Shown in pieces: positions 32,598-41,633 of a stretch of 64,000 nt of DNA. A model generated the notes under the pieces. The model was not told where the DNA came from and did no database searches. It saw only the letters and a list, made by a program, of their open reading frames with translations. Source of the DNA: Neofusicoccum parvum (lineage: Eukaryota > Ascomycota > Dothideomycetes > Botryosphaeriales > Botryosphaeriaceae). The stretch lies in the NCBI GenBank assembly GCA_020912385.1, contig CP087209.1, positions 2,914,001 through 2,978,000 of the forward strand. Direction: 5' to 3'. How positions within the stretch are numbered: the stretch's first letter is position 1; every line of letters starts with the position of its first letter. The position numbers and the translations under genes were made by a program.

Positions 32598-34374
32598 ATG
32601 ACCGCCTCCGAGCCCGAGATCAGCACCACGCTGGACGAGAAGAAGGACATCGAGCACATCGACCAAGATGAGTTCGGCCAGCACATGCACATCCCAAAGC
32701 GCGAGGCCCCGGAGCTGGTGCGCGATCTGTCGCCCGAGGAGAGAGCGCGCCTGGAGAAGAAGCTGCGCCGCAAGATCGACCTGCGCCTGATGCCAATGGT
32801 CATCATCATGTTCGTACGGCCAGCTGGCAAGACTGAGCTTGCGCAGAAGTTCGGCCGCTGACAGCTCCGCAGGTACATTCTGAACTACATCGACCGCAAC
32901 AACATCGCCGCAGCCCGCCTGTCCGGGATGGAGGAGGATCTGGGCCTGAGTGAAAGCGAATACTTGACCTCCGTCAGTATTCTGTTTGTCGGTTACCTCC
33001 TGATGCAGGTTCCCTCGAACCTGTTCCTCAACAAGATCGGTCTGCCCGCCATCTACCTGCCCGCCTGCATGATCGTCTGGGGCGTCATTTCCACCGCAAC
33101 AGCTGCGTGCCAGAATTTTGGAGGACTGGTTGCCACTCGCTTCTTCCTGGGTTTCGTCGAGGCCGCCTACTTCGTACGCAGTCCCCAAACAAACCCAATG
33201 TTTGAATAACTTCCACTAACTTACCTTAAACTAGCCCGGCTGTCTGTTTTACCTCTCATCCTGGTACACCCGCAAGGAACTCGGTCTGCGCACCGCCATT
33301 CTGTACTCTGGCGCCCTCATCTCCGGCGCCTTCTCTGGCCTGATCGCCGCGGGTATCCGGGGCAACATGGATGGTGACCGTGGCCTGCGCGCGTGGAGGT
33401 GGCTGTTCATCATCGAGGGCGTCGTCACCATCTTCATCGCCTTTTTCGGCTTCTTCATCTTGCCTAACTTCCCGCGCACGACCAAGTGGCTCACCGAGCA
33501 GGAGCGCCAGCTGGCCGTGTGGCGTCTGCAGGAGGACATTGGCATGGACGACTGGACCGGCACCGAAGACCAGAGCCTGTGGCACGGCTTCAAGCTGGCG
33601 TGCATGGATATCAAGATGTGGGTGCTCATGGGCCTGCTCTTCGGCATCGTCAGCGCCGGCAGCGTCACTACCTTCTTCCCGTCCGTCGTCGAGACCCTCG
33701 GGTACGGCACCGTCGAGACGCTCCTCCTGACCGCACCCCCCTACGTCCTGGCCGTTCTCACGACTGCTTTCAACGCCTGGTAAGCTCCCCACCTCTTTTG
33801 CCCCTTTCCCTGCAAACACTGTACTTACCGACCTCCTCCAGGCACGCCGACAAGACGGGTGAGCGCTACCTCCACGTCGTCCTCCCCATCTGCGTGGGCA
33901 TCGTGTCCTTCGTCCTCGCCGCCGCCACGACCAAGACCGCGCCGCGGTACGTCGCCATGATGCTGATGGTCAGCGGCGTCTACACCGGCTACGTCGTCGT
34001 GCTGGCCTGGATCTCGAACACGATCCCGCGCCCGCCGGCCAAGCGCGCCGCCGCGCTCGCCTTCATCAACGCCGTGTCCAACAGCTCTTCCATCTGGACG
34101 TCGTACCTGTACATCAACGCGCCGAGATACAGTAAGTCCGCTCCACGCCCTGCTTCCTTCGATCCGAAGAATATCCGTGATGCTGACGTCCGAGCCAGTT
34201 CTCGCCTTCTCGTTCTGCAGTGGCATGCTCGTCTTCGCCGCGCTCTGCGCGACCATTCTCCGTATCATCCTGGTGCGCTTGAACAAGAAGCTCGACAGGG
34301 GTGAGCACGTCGAGGGTGCCGTCAACGCTGTTCCCGGGCAGGCTGCGGACCGGGGCTTCCGCTTCCTGGTGTAA
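32598..34374 (+). CDS. MFS permease, Dal5/Tna1-like anion:cation symporter
   Basis: Five exons (32598-32809, 32873-33173, 33235-33779, 33842-34131, 34199-34374) give 507 aa, typical for the allantoate/nicotinate permease family. These plasma-membrane symporters import small organic anions with protons. A cytosolic N-terminus precedes the first helix; YILNYIDRNNIAAARLSGM is the family hallmark, followed by VPSNLFLNKIG and a helix 4-5 block RFFLGFVEAAYFPGCLFYLSSWY. Twelve helices can be counted across the exons. Exon 1 must end at the unusual donor GTTCGT (32810) to keep frame and restore IIMYILNY; the later GTACGG donor breaks phase. The 63 bp intron is a multiple of three and holds an in-frame TGA. 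Substrate unknown; possibly aromatic or carboxylate, given the neighbours. Confidence 0.88.
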
Positions 34375-34644
34375 GACAGAAGAGAGAAACCATAAACCTT
34401 GTATCGTTGCTTTGACTTCCGACTTGTATACACAGCCGCGAGAATATATACCAAACGCATTTTTGGTCTACTGCATCCCCATTCCCAATGCTTGCTGTAC
34501 GGTCATTTCCAAGAGTCTAGATCATAAAAACCAAAACACTCCCAATAGGGGGGCAGTGTGATGCTACGATACCCCTCTTGCAATAGTCTAAAAATCGGCC
34601 TCTTGTCTTTGGTTCCCCGAAAAACATGAAAGAAATCAGAAAAC

Positions 34645-36595
34645 CTACTCAAAGCCTGCAGGTTCAGGCTTAGACGGGAAAGCGGGCTGGTCGAGATTAC
34701 TCGCACAAGATCCTTTCCAACTGGCTGGCGTGTACTTGTCCACGATGGACTTGAAGGCCTCCTGTAGATTGTTTATTAGCTAAAAATCACAGCGCATAGA
34801 CTACTGTTGATTTGCACTTACTAGAGTACACATGGAGGTGTCACCCTCCAGGTGCTTGCCCTCCGCCTTGCAACCGGGCACTTGCATGACGCGGTCGTTG
34901 TACCGAACGCGGACATAGTAATCTTTCAGAGACTCCTTCTGCTGCTCCGTCAACTCCTCCAGCTTCTTGCGTGCAATGCTCTCAGATTGCAGAGAGCCGC
35001 TCGTCTTCGTGCTGCCGAACAGCGAGGCCCACCAGCCCTGCGACTTATCTGGCAACCTCTTGTTCCGCTGCTCTCCCAACGCGGATGTACTACCAGGCGG
35101 CACTACACCCTTGGCCGGCTGAGAGTTCTTGCGGAACAGCTCGACGGCGATGTGACTGGTGAACGGAGGCCAGTTCTCGTTCTGGAAAGCGCCCAAGCTG
35201 GAGAGGATGGCGGCGAGAGTGGTGTCATGGCAGCCGGACATGGCGAACTTGATGTTATTCTCGCCGCCCCTCCCTTTGCCTAGAGCGCCGTCTTCGCCAC
35301 CTACCTCGACGACACCATCCCAGCCGCTCTGCTCGACGTTGCCAGTCATGCGGCTCACGATGTCGCCCATAAGCCCACCAATACCCAGCATACGGTATTC
35401 CTTCGACTCCCAGTAACCGGCGTACCACTCCTCGCAGACAACCTTGTCGATGATCTGGCGGAGTTTGGGATCGTAGAACTCGCTGGGCAGGCGAGTCCGC
35501 TCATCGTGGGCAAGAGTTCCATTTACTGTATCCATGACGCCGGAAAGACGCGGGTGCGAGTCCACAGCCACGCGCTTCGAGTTCTCTGGCATCCACTTCG
35601 ATATCTTCTTGTTCAAGTACGCCATGTCATCTGTCTCGTTCCAGCGTTCTGCAGCCCTCTGGGCGAAGGCGCGGCTCAGCTGGGCAAAGCGTCTGCAATT
35701 GCCATCGTTGGGGTACAGGGTCTCGTCGGCCGGGGAACGCGTGAGGATCGTAGGCGGAGGGAAGTCTGCGGTCCGCGCCGAAGGCGGGTAGAAGCCCCAG
35801 AATGCCTGCTGCACGGACTCCAGAGCTCTTGGGATGGGCGTCGCTCGCAAGTAGATCATGTCGGCGTCGGAGATCAACCGGGGCATGAAGCCGAGCTGGT
35901 CAATGTAAAGGTGTCTAAGCCGTTGGCCTAGAGATAAGGTGGTTTCGCGTCCCTTGTCCGTGAGCTCACCCGGCTGGCTGCGAGTGGTTAGTCTTAGGCC
36001 CAGCGGCGCGCGCTTTGAACGCCTACCATACGGCGTCGAATTCGCCTTTTGGGCCTGACGCCACCACAGGTCCGTCATCGTCGCCGAATGTTTCCAACCT
36101 TCTCCGCCACTTCAATTCATCCCATTGTGACAGGTCCTTCGTGCTCATGATCACGCTGGTCATTCGCCGCGCCGCATTGCAGTACGGCCAGTCTGGGGAT
36201 AGTTAGAATGGATGGGCGGGGCTAGGATTGGATGGAAAGGCGTACGCGGGGGCAGTCCGGCCTGGATAGCACGATGTCAGTATCGTCATAGCAAAGCACG
36301 ACAGCAGGACTCGGCGGGGTTGCTTACATTGCGGAAACGGGGAGAGACAGGGCTTCGCTCGCCTGTGATTGATTAGGCTCGGGGGTTTGTCTTGGGGCTG
36401 CGTTCTAGCGAGTCCATGACTGACCATGGCGGAGTAGCTGGGATTCCGGCAGCAATTAGCAATGGCGCGACTGGCGGTGGGCAGATGCGAATTCCGGGCG
36501 CGTACCACTTGGACGAGCTGCAGCTGCAGGTCTTTGGGATAGAGCCGCTCGAGCTCCTCCTGGGAGTAGGGCGGGCGCGGCGTGAGGGTCGTCAT
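34645..36595 (-). CDS. Histidine acid phosphatase with two micro-exons
   Basis: Seven exons (36595-36506, 36437-36425, 36362-36328, 36261-36246, 36192-36027, 35977-34822, 34761-34645) give 530 aa. The family, which includes lysophosphatidic acid phosphatase type 6, removes phosphate through a phospho-histidine. The catalytic RHGERSP (residues 33-39) is split over a 13-nt exon and a 35-nt exon; a 16-nt exon then gives AGLPPHWPYCNAARR. The distal catalytic pair is His-Asp in SGCHDTTL (about 357-358). CQPGELTDKGRETTLSLG follows intron 5, as in relatives. The last exon, after a 60 bp intron, gives CTLEAFKSIVDKYTP. No signal peptide is seen. All six introns are 49-68 bp, all GT..AG and in phase, and CTAAC-like branch sites are clear in two. 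It is head-to-head with the PPR gene. Confidence 0.9.
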
Positions 36596-36641
36596 GGCGT
36601 GGTGGTAGGAGAGAGGTGGAGAGGTTGGTTCATGTCGAGCG

Positions 36642-36670
36642 GGCGGCGGACGGCGGACGGCGGACGGCGG
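36642..36670. repeat. GGCGGAC heptamer repeat
   Basis: Three to four tandem copies of GGCGGAC in the shared promoter. Confidence 0.85.
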
Positions 36671-36683
36671 AGCTCCAGGGCTG

Positions 36684-36721
36684 CGTCACAGTCAGTCACA
36701 GTCACAGTCACCGTCACCGTG
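36684..36721. repeat. GTCACA/GTCACC hexamer array
   Basis: About six tandem variants of GTCAC(A/C) with a four-base slip, in the shared promoter just upstream of the PPR gene. Confidence 0.85.
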
Positions 36722-36858
36722 ATGGCCCGAGTCCGGCCCAGACACGCGCCGGAGCCGAGTCGCCGACAGGCCGATTGCCGCCAGCGTCGGCAGCTTTGCG
36801 CAAGCTCACCACCGCGCAGCTTTGTCTCCAATTGACGCGCCGCGTCCGTCGCCTTGTC

Positions 36859-39633
36859 ATGAGCGCTCCGTATGTCTGTCCGACCTGTCGCCGCAATGTG
36901 CTGCGCCATGCCGCCAGTCTGCGTGCGCTCCCCCGCACCCCCAAAGCGACCTTCATATCCTTCACCTCGAAAACCTCCCGCCAGACCTCCGAGCAGGAAA
37001 AGACGGACCCGCCCAAGACCTCCGCCGTGAAAGACGGGGGGGCACCCGCGGGGCAAGCACATCCGGAAAGGAATCCATTGGAGCCGCGATCAGCCTCGTC
37101 GCACCGTCCGTCCCTCCACGCGCGTTCCTCGAGTTCGTCCCGCTCGGATGCGCTTGCCAGCCTCTTCGACGTCCTGGGAAGATCGAACAAGTACTCAGGC
37201 TCACCTCTGATCGAAAACGACGACGACGATGGGGCTCCGCTAGCTCCGCAAGCACGACATGCCCGAGCATCCAGGCCGCAGCCGCCTCCACAGAAGCCGG
37301 CAGCCAAAGATTTGGACGATATCCTCAGCAGCCAACAGAAAACAAGCAAAGATGCCTGGGAGTACTTCCAGAGTCACTATACCGACCCGCAATGCCCGGC
37401 TTTGAAATCTCCATCCTATATCGATATCCATAAGTTGGCGAACGGGAGAATCTTTCGAAAACTGATGGGGCCTATTATCCACGACTGGTGTGCTGGAAAG
37501 TTCGAAAATGCTTTGCCCGATCCCATTGTGATTGCGGAGAGGTATGTGTACCTCGGTATTATGCGCCCAGAGTTCTGGCAGGATCTGCTCTGGCTCTTGA
37601 ACGTGGAGGCGTTCAAGAAGGTCAATAGTGCTGCAACCGAAGGGCCAGAGAAATCACTTGCCGAAGTAACCAGCCAGCTTATGAAATTATGGGATTATCT
37701 TTTCAAGCAATCCGCTAGACCCTCTGATGCCTTACATGAGGGATCACAGCCACCTATGGAATCGAGACCCCCTCCTGCAATGTGGTCAGCTTTGCCAGCT
37801 TCGAAGCCACTGGCCTACAGCCAGTCAAAGAATCTCCGCCGGTTCAGTGCCCGACTTGGACTGTTCCTCCCTGAAGTTCCGCACAACAGGATATCCTATT
37901 CGGCGCTTGTTACGTACGACCTCCTGACCTGCGAAGGAGTCGAATCGCGGCTGAACGAAGATCTTCTGGCACAATACAAACCCTTCATCTTGTTCATTGC
38001 GCAGCTCATTCCTGGTTCCAATCTTTTCAACTACTCGCACGACCATAGTACAGCGAATGAAATGCACTCTTACCTGGAAGCTTCAGGAGTCTCGGCGGAA
38101 AGTATCACTGCGCTGTTCAAGCGGTTGACGGAGTCTCAGAAAAAGTCCATGAACATAATTGGTGCTTCTGGCGGCGGCAAGAAGACCGAAGGAGAGGTGG
38201 GATCTTCCGAGGAATCTTTGAACCAATTTTACAGAGGACGCATTGAACGCGCCTATGCGCAGAAGAAACCACGGGTTGTTTACGAGCTCTGGGAACTTGC
38301 GTGCCAAGCAATGCCACGGCAGAAAGAGAATCCACAAGCGCCAGAAATGCCCGAGGGACTGTACAACTCGACCCTCGAAGCCCTCATGGGATTGAAGCAG
38401 CCAGACCAAGCCATCCATGTTTGGAACACAATGATCCAGAACGGAACCAGGCCAACCATCAAAACATGGACAGCTATGCTCGATGGCTGCGGAAAGGCGA
38501 GAGACATTCATGGATTGGAGCAAATATGGGTAAGGATGCTTAATACTGGACTTGAACCTGATGCGTACGCCTGGACGGCTCGAATCTCCGGGATTCTGAG
38601 TGCCGGAAAGGCTGACCATGGACTCAGAGTACTCGAGGAAATGGGGAAGATTTGGATTGAGGCTTACAACCATGCGCAAGTTGCTGCAAAGAAAAAAGGT
38701 CGGCCAGTGAACGAAGCAGAGCTTCCTACAAAGCCAAACACCGTCGTCCTCAACGGGGCTGTTACAGCATTGTCCCAGACGATGACTCGCACTGGAATAA
38801 GCCGGTACCTTGCGCGGGTTTTAGCCTGGGGTCGAAGCTTTGGCATCATGCCTGATGTGATCACATTCAACGCGCTCATCTCATTGTCACTCAGGACTGG
38901 CAATGCCGCGGAAGCCATGAAGCTCCTCCAGCAAATGGGAGAAGCCGACGTGCAACCGGACGTGGCGACCTTCACCATCATTCTCAGTTCCATCTTCCGC
39001 AGCGCCAGCGCTGCTGCGATGTCGCAGGAAGAGCAAAATCAGAAGGCCATGGCCGTCCTCAAAGATCTCGACGCCCGGGGCATCGAAGCCAACGCCCATG
39101 TTTACTCGACACTGATCGACGGATTGCTCCGGAGGCACAACAACGCGCAGGCCGCCAAGGCAGTCATGAACTACATGGCCTCGAAGAAAATCGAAATTAG
39201 CCCGCACATCTACACGATTCTCATGACACACTACTTCGAGCATGAGGACTTCGAAGCAGTTGAAGCGCTCTGGACGCAGATTCAGGAGTCCGAGACGGTG
39301 GTCGATATTGTCTTCTACGACCGCATGATCGAGCGCTACGCAGCCGTTGGCGACACAAACAAGATGATGACGTTCCTCACGCGCATGTCAAGGGAGGGCC
39401 TCACGCCGGGGTATCCTGCGCTCCAGGCGGTCGTGGTGAAACTTGCGGAGATTGGCGATTGGGAGCGCTTTGACGAGGTCGTGAACGACGTGAAGGACGG
39501 CGTCGGCATCGCGAAGCGGGGCTTGCACAAGCCGAACGAGAATGTCATCAACCAGTTCTGGCGTGCTGTCGAACGGAGACAGATGCAGAGACCACGTCTC
39601 GAAGATCAGCTGGATCTGACGCAAGCCCGGTAG
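36859..39633 (+). CDS. Mitochondrial pentatricopeptide repeat protein
   Basis: A single exon of 924 aa from the ATG at 36859. PPR proteins are organellar RNA-binding proteins that control processing, stability or translation of mitochondrial transcripts. A basic, Ser/Arg-rich N-terminus (MSAPYVCPTCRRNVLRHAASLR) suits a mitochondrial presequence. A disordered Pro/Ser-rich linker follows, then a conserved region from about 140, then PPR units from about residue 505 to 880, for example GLEPDAYAWTARISGIL, GIMPDVITFNALISLSLRTG and DVQPDVATFTIILSS, with the usual 35-residue spacing. The last units end near EGLTPGYPALQAVVVKL. A possible analogue is the Pet309/CYA-5 class, which acts on COX1, but I cannot assign it securely. 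Mss51, another COX1 factor, is in the same window. Confidence 0.9.
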   Translation: MSAPYVCPTCRRNVLRHAASLRALPRTPKATFISFTSKTSRQTSEQEKTDPPKTSAVKDGGAPAGQAHPERNPLEPRSASSHRPSLHARSSSSSRSDALASLFDVLGRSNKYSGSPLIENDDDDGAPLAPQARHARASRPQPPPQKPAAKDLDDILSSQQKTSKDAWEYFQSHYTDPQCPALKSPSYIDIHKLANGRIFRKLMGPIIHDWCAGKFENALPDPIVIAERYVYLGIMRPEFWQDLLWLLNVEAFKKVNSAATEGPEKSLAEVTSQLMKLWDYLFKQSARPSDALHEGSQPPMESRPPPAMWSALPASKPLAYSQSKNLRRFSARLGLFLPEVPHNRISYSALVTYDLLTCEGVESRLNEDLLAQYKPFILFIAQLIPGSNLFNYSHDHSTANEMHSYLEASGVSAESITALFKRLTESQKKSMNIIGASGGGKKTEGEVGSSEESLNQFYRGRIERAYAQKKPRVVYELWELACQAMPRQKENPQAPEMPEGLYNSTLEALMGLKQPDQAIHVWNTMIQNGTRPTIKTWTAMLDGCGKARDIHGLEQIWVRMLNTGLEPDAYAWTARISGILSAGKADHGLRVLEEMGKIWIEAYNHAQVAAKKKGRPVNEAELPTKPNTVVLNGAVTALSQTMTRTGISRYLARVLAWGRSFGIMPDVITFNALISLSLRTGNAAEAMKLLQQMGEADVQPDVATFTIILSSIFRSASAAAMSQEEQNQKAMAVLKDLDARGIEANAHVYSTLIDGLLRRHNNAQAAKAVMNYMASKKIEISPHIYTILMTHYFEHEDFEAVEALWTQIQESETVVDIVFYDRMIERYAAVGDTNKMMTFLTRMSREGLTPGYPALQAVVVKLAEIGDWERFDEVVNDVKDGVGIAKRGLHKPNENVINQFWRAVERRQMQRPRLEDQLDLTQAR

Positions 39634-40052
39634 GGCTGCATTTGCCTGGCATCCTGTAGCATATTTGTCCATTAGCACGACGTAAACTCTGCTGAAATAC
39701 TACCAATAGGCAGGAGCCCTTGCCTGTGTTGCGACCTGGAAGTGCTCACGCTGCGCGCGCCACCAGTCGCGTAGCGTCTTTTGCGCCACGTTTAGCCGGC
39801 TGACGTCACAGGTCTCAGCCTTTCCAGGGTCCATACTAACCTGTTTTCCTGCACCGCGCGCTGCCGCGTGGGCTGTGGCTGTGATGTGCATATATAATTC
39901 TCCTACTTCTTCCGTGGCAGAGATCTCATATCCATCTACATCTAATCCTCCCGTTCTCCGAACTGAAAGTCGAGTCCTCCATTCGCGAACAGCCCCTCCA
40001 CAACCACCACAGCCAAAACAATCTCCAACACCAACAGCAAAACCCAACCAAA
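39634..40052 (+). promoter_or_regulatory. Strong-looking promoter and leader of small glycine-rich gene
   Basis: A TATATAA element lies at 39891-39897, about 155 bp before the ATG at 40053. It is followed by a C/T-rich and then C/A-rich (CCAACA, CAAAA) leader of the kind seen in highly expressed fungal genes. Confidence 0.6.
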
Positions 40053-40316
40053 ATGCCAATCGGAAACAACGAGTCGGGCGTCTCCTCGGGCGTCAAGTTC
40101 GTCACCTCCACCGTCGGCAACACCGTCGGCGGCCTGACCAACACTGTGGGCGGCGTTGTGGGCGCCGTCGGCCGCGGTCTCGGCGAGACCCTCGAGGGCG
40201 CCACCGGCAGCGCCGGCAGGCCCGTCGCGCGCGGCGTGGCTGATGCCGCCACCGGCGTCGAAGACGGGAGCAACAGGATCGCAAAGGGCGTCAAGGACGC
40301 GGGGCAGGGGAAGTAA
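40053..40316 (+). CDS. Small Gly/Val-rich repetitive protein (87 aa)
   Basis: A single-exon gene of 87 aa, without Cys or Trp. The centre repeats a TVGN/TVGG-type unit (STVGNTVGGLTNTVGGVVG) and continues into VGRGLGETLEGATGSAGRP; the C-terminus is Lys/Asp/Gly-rich. The pattern gives an amphipathic, possibly helical stretch of 11-12-residue period, as in stress or desiccation proteins. It has no signal peptide or transmembrane segment. Similar short proteins of unknown function are common in Pezizomycotina. The strong-looking promoter suggests abundance or stress induction, but that is inference. Confidence 0.75.
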   Translation: MPIGNNESGVSSGVKFVTSTVGNTVGGLTNTVGGVVGAVGRGLGETLEGATGSAGRPVARGVADAATGVEDGSNRIAKGVKDAGQGK

Positions 40317-41633
40317 TATGTGAGAGTGAGGGGTGCTGGTGGGATATACCTTGGGGGAGGGAGGAACTGTGGGTTGGGGGCGGAGCGCTATATACCAGAC
40401 AAATTGATTCTCTTGCTCTTTTGGATTGGGATGTGGATGTGAATGTGAAGAGCGCAGGTACGATGACAGCTCGGAACGTTGGGAGATTTGCCATTGCTTG
40501 GGACAACTTCTATGTTTGGGCACGCTGAGGATCGGGGAAGCGACTGGTGACGGGCGGCAGAGGCGTTCGGAACACACTTCGTTGCAAGGCATAGCAGACC
40601 CACTAAAGATGTATGCGTTTGCCATTACGTGAGAAGTGCTTCAACTACACATTTTCGAACTGTAGCTAAGAAAGCATCCGCGTGAGAAATTTTCGCGTAA
40701 CTTGTCAGACGGGACGCGTATATTTCTATAGCACAAATCTCCTGCGTAGAAAGGCCGCCTCATAGCCTGCATTCCCCTATCATTTCAGTCCTCCCCGATG
40801 GATATTCGATTAAGGCACAGTCGATGATGCCCTTTGCGTATAGATTGTCCAGTGTACATTCGGAGCATTGCAGACCTATCTTAGATGTTAGTCGGAAGAG
40901 AGAAAGGAGTAGGGGAGAGACTAGACCGGGAGGAGGGGTCCCAGTGAGAATAGCCCAGGTAACATGCCCGGCACAAATGAGTACAAGGACTTGAAGAACG
41001 AAGTCAAGGAATATGTGTAAGGTAGCCAGTGTGTTTCTGAACATTTTTGCAAAAATCAGAAGCGGTGTGGGTTTGTGGAAGCAAGATGTGAAAATTTAAA
41101 TAGGCATGATAAAAGGAAACCGTGGTCCTCCAGGACCCTGGCCCAACACTTTACCAGAACGGCCATCTTTTACTACCGCAAGATGGCCTCACTCTGGAAA
41201 ATTTGTATATATGTGCTCCCCGAAGTAATGTTGAACGGCTACATAACGGATTGCTCCAGGCCGAAGTGCAGTAGCCTTGCTGTGAATTTGAGTAATGTGG
41301 ATTCAACATTTCCATGGGAGCATCCGCATCCCATTCGCACACCTAACCATCGCCTCTTCTCAAAGGCAGGACGGACGAGCATTATGAAAATCTCCTATTC
41401 TGTATTCTCTCGACGTAGCCGTCTCGTCATCTCTATGATGCTCATGATGCCAAAGGATGCGCTGCTAAATCTCAGAAAGAAGAACAAAACGCACCAACGA
41501 ATCTCTTAAAAGGGATATATCAAATAAGCAAGGCCTTGAATAAGACAACCAAAACGAAGAGAACCTCCTCCGACCATGCGTATCTCCTAAACCTCAAAGA
41601 AAGCTCTAGCTCTCTGCTTAGCCATGATCTCAA
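40317..41633. other. AT-richer intergenic region
   Basis: A 1.3 kb gap. It contains one possible small open frame at 40760-41044 on the minus strand, listed separately. A 144-codon frame at 41075-41509 (+) has no recognisable pattern and sits on the 3' side of the Sac gene. No clear gene. Confidence 0.4.
40760..41044 (-). CDS. Possible small membrane protein (94 aa)
   Basis: The frame starts with ATG at 41044. Its first 55 residues hold two hydrophobic stretches (FLDFVLQVLVLICAGHVTWAIL and PGLVSPLLLSLF), suggesting two transmembrane helices; the last 35 residues are not homologous to anything I know. It could be the first exon of a decayed or undetected gene or pure chance. No splice sites leading to a longer gene were found. 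Confidence 0.2.
   Translation of the reverse strand: MFRNTLATLHIFLDFVLQVLVLICAGHVTWAILTGTPPPGLVSPLLLSLFRLTSKIGLQCSECTLDNLYAKGIIDCALIEYPSGRTEMIGECRL

Larger units (their letters stand above)
36596..36858. promoter_or_regulatory. Bidirectional promoter, phosphatase / PPR gene
   Basis: Only 263 bp separate the two ATGs. Two short repeat blocks lie inside: (GGCGGAC)n at 36642-36670 and a GTCACA/GTCACC array at about 36684-36721. The plus-strand frame stays open through this region, so the PPR start could be further upstream, but no ATG in that extension gives a better N-terminus. Confidence 0.65.

Noticed and set aside
36616..36858. 81-codon N-terminal extension of the PPR protein
   Set aside because: It starts at a non-ATG codon, lies in the repeat-bearing shared promoter and adds low-complexity His/Ser/Arg sequence; the ATG at 36859 gives a good mitochondrial presequence.
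41075..41509. 144-codon frame between the small Gly-rich gene and the Sac gene
   Set aside because: No family pattern, irregular composition and position in probable 3' flank.
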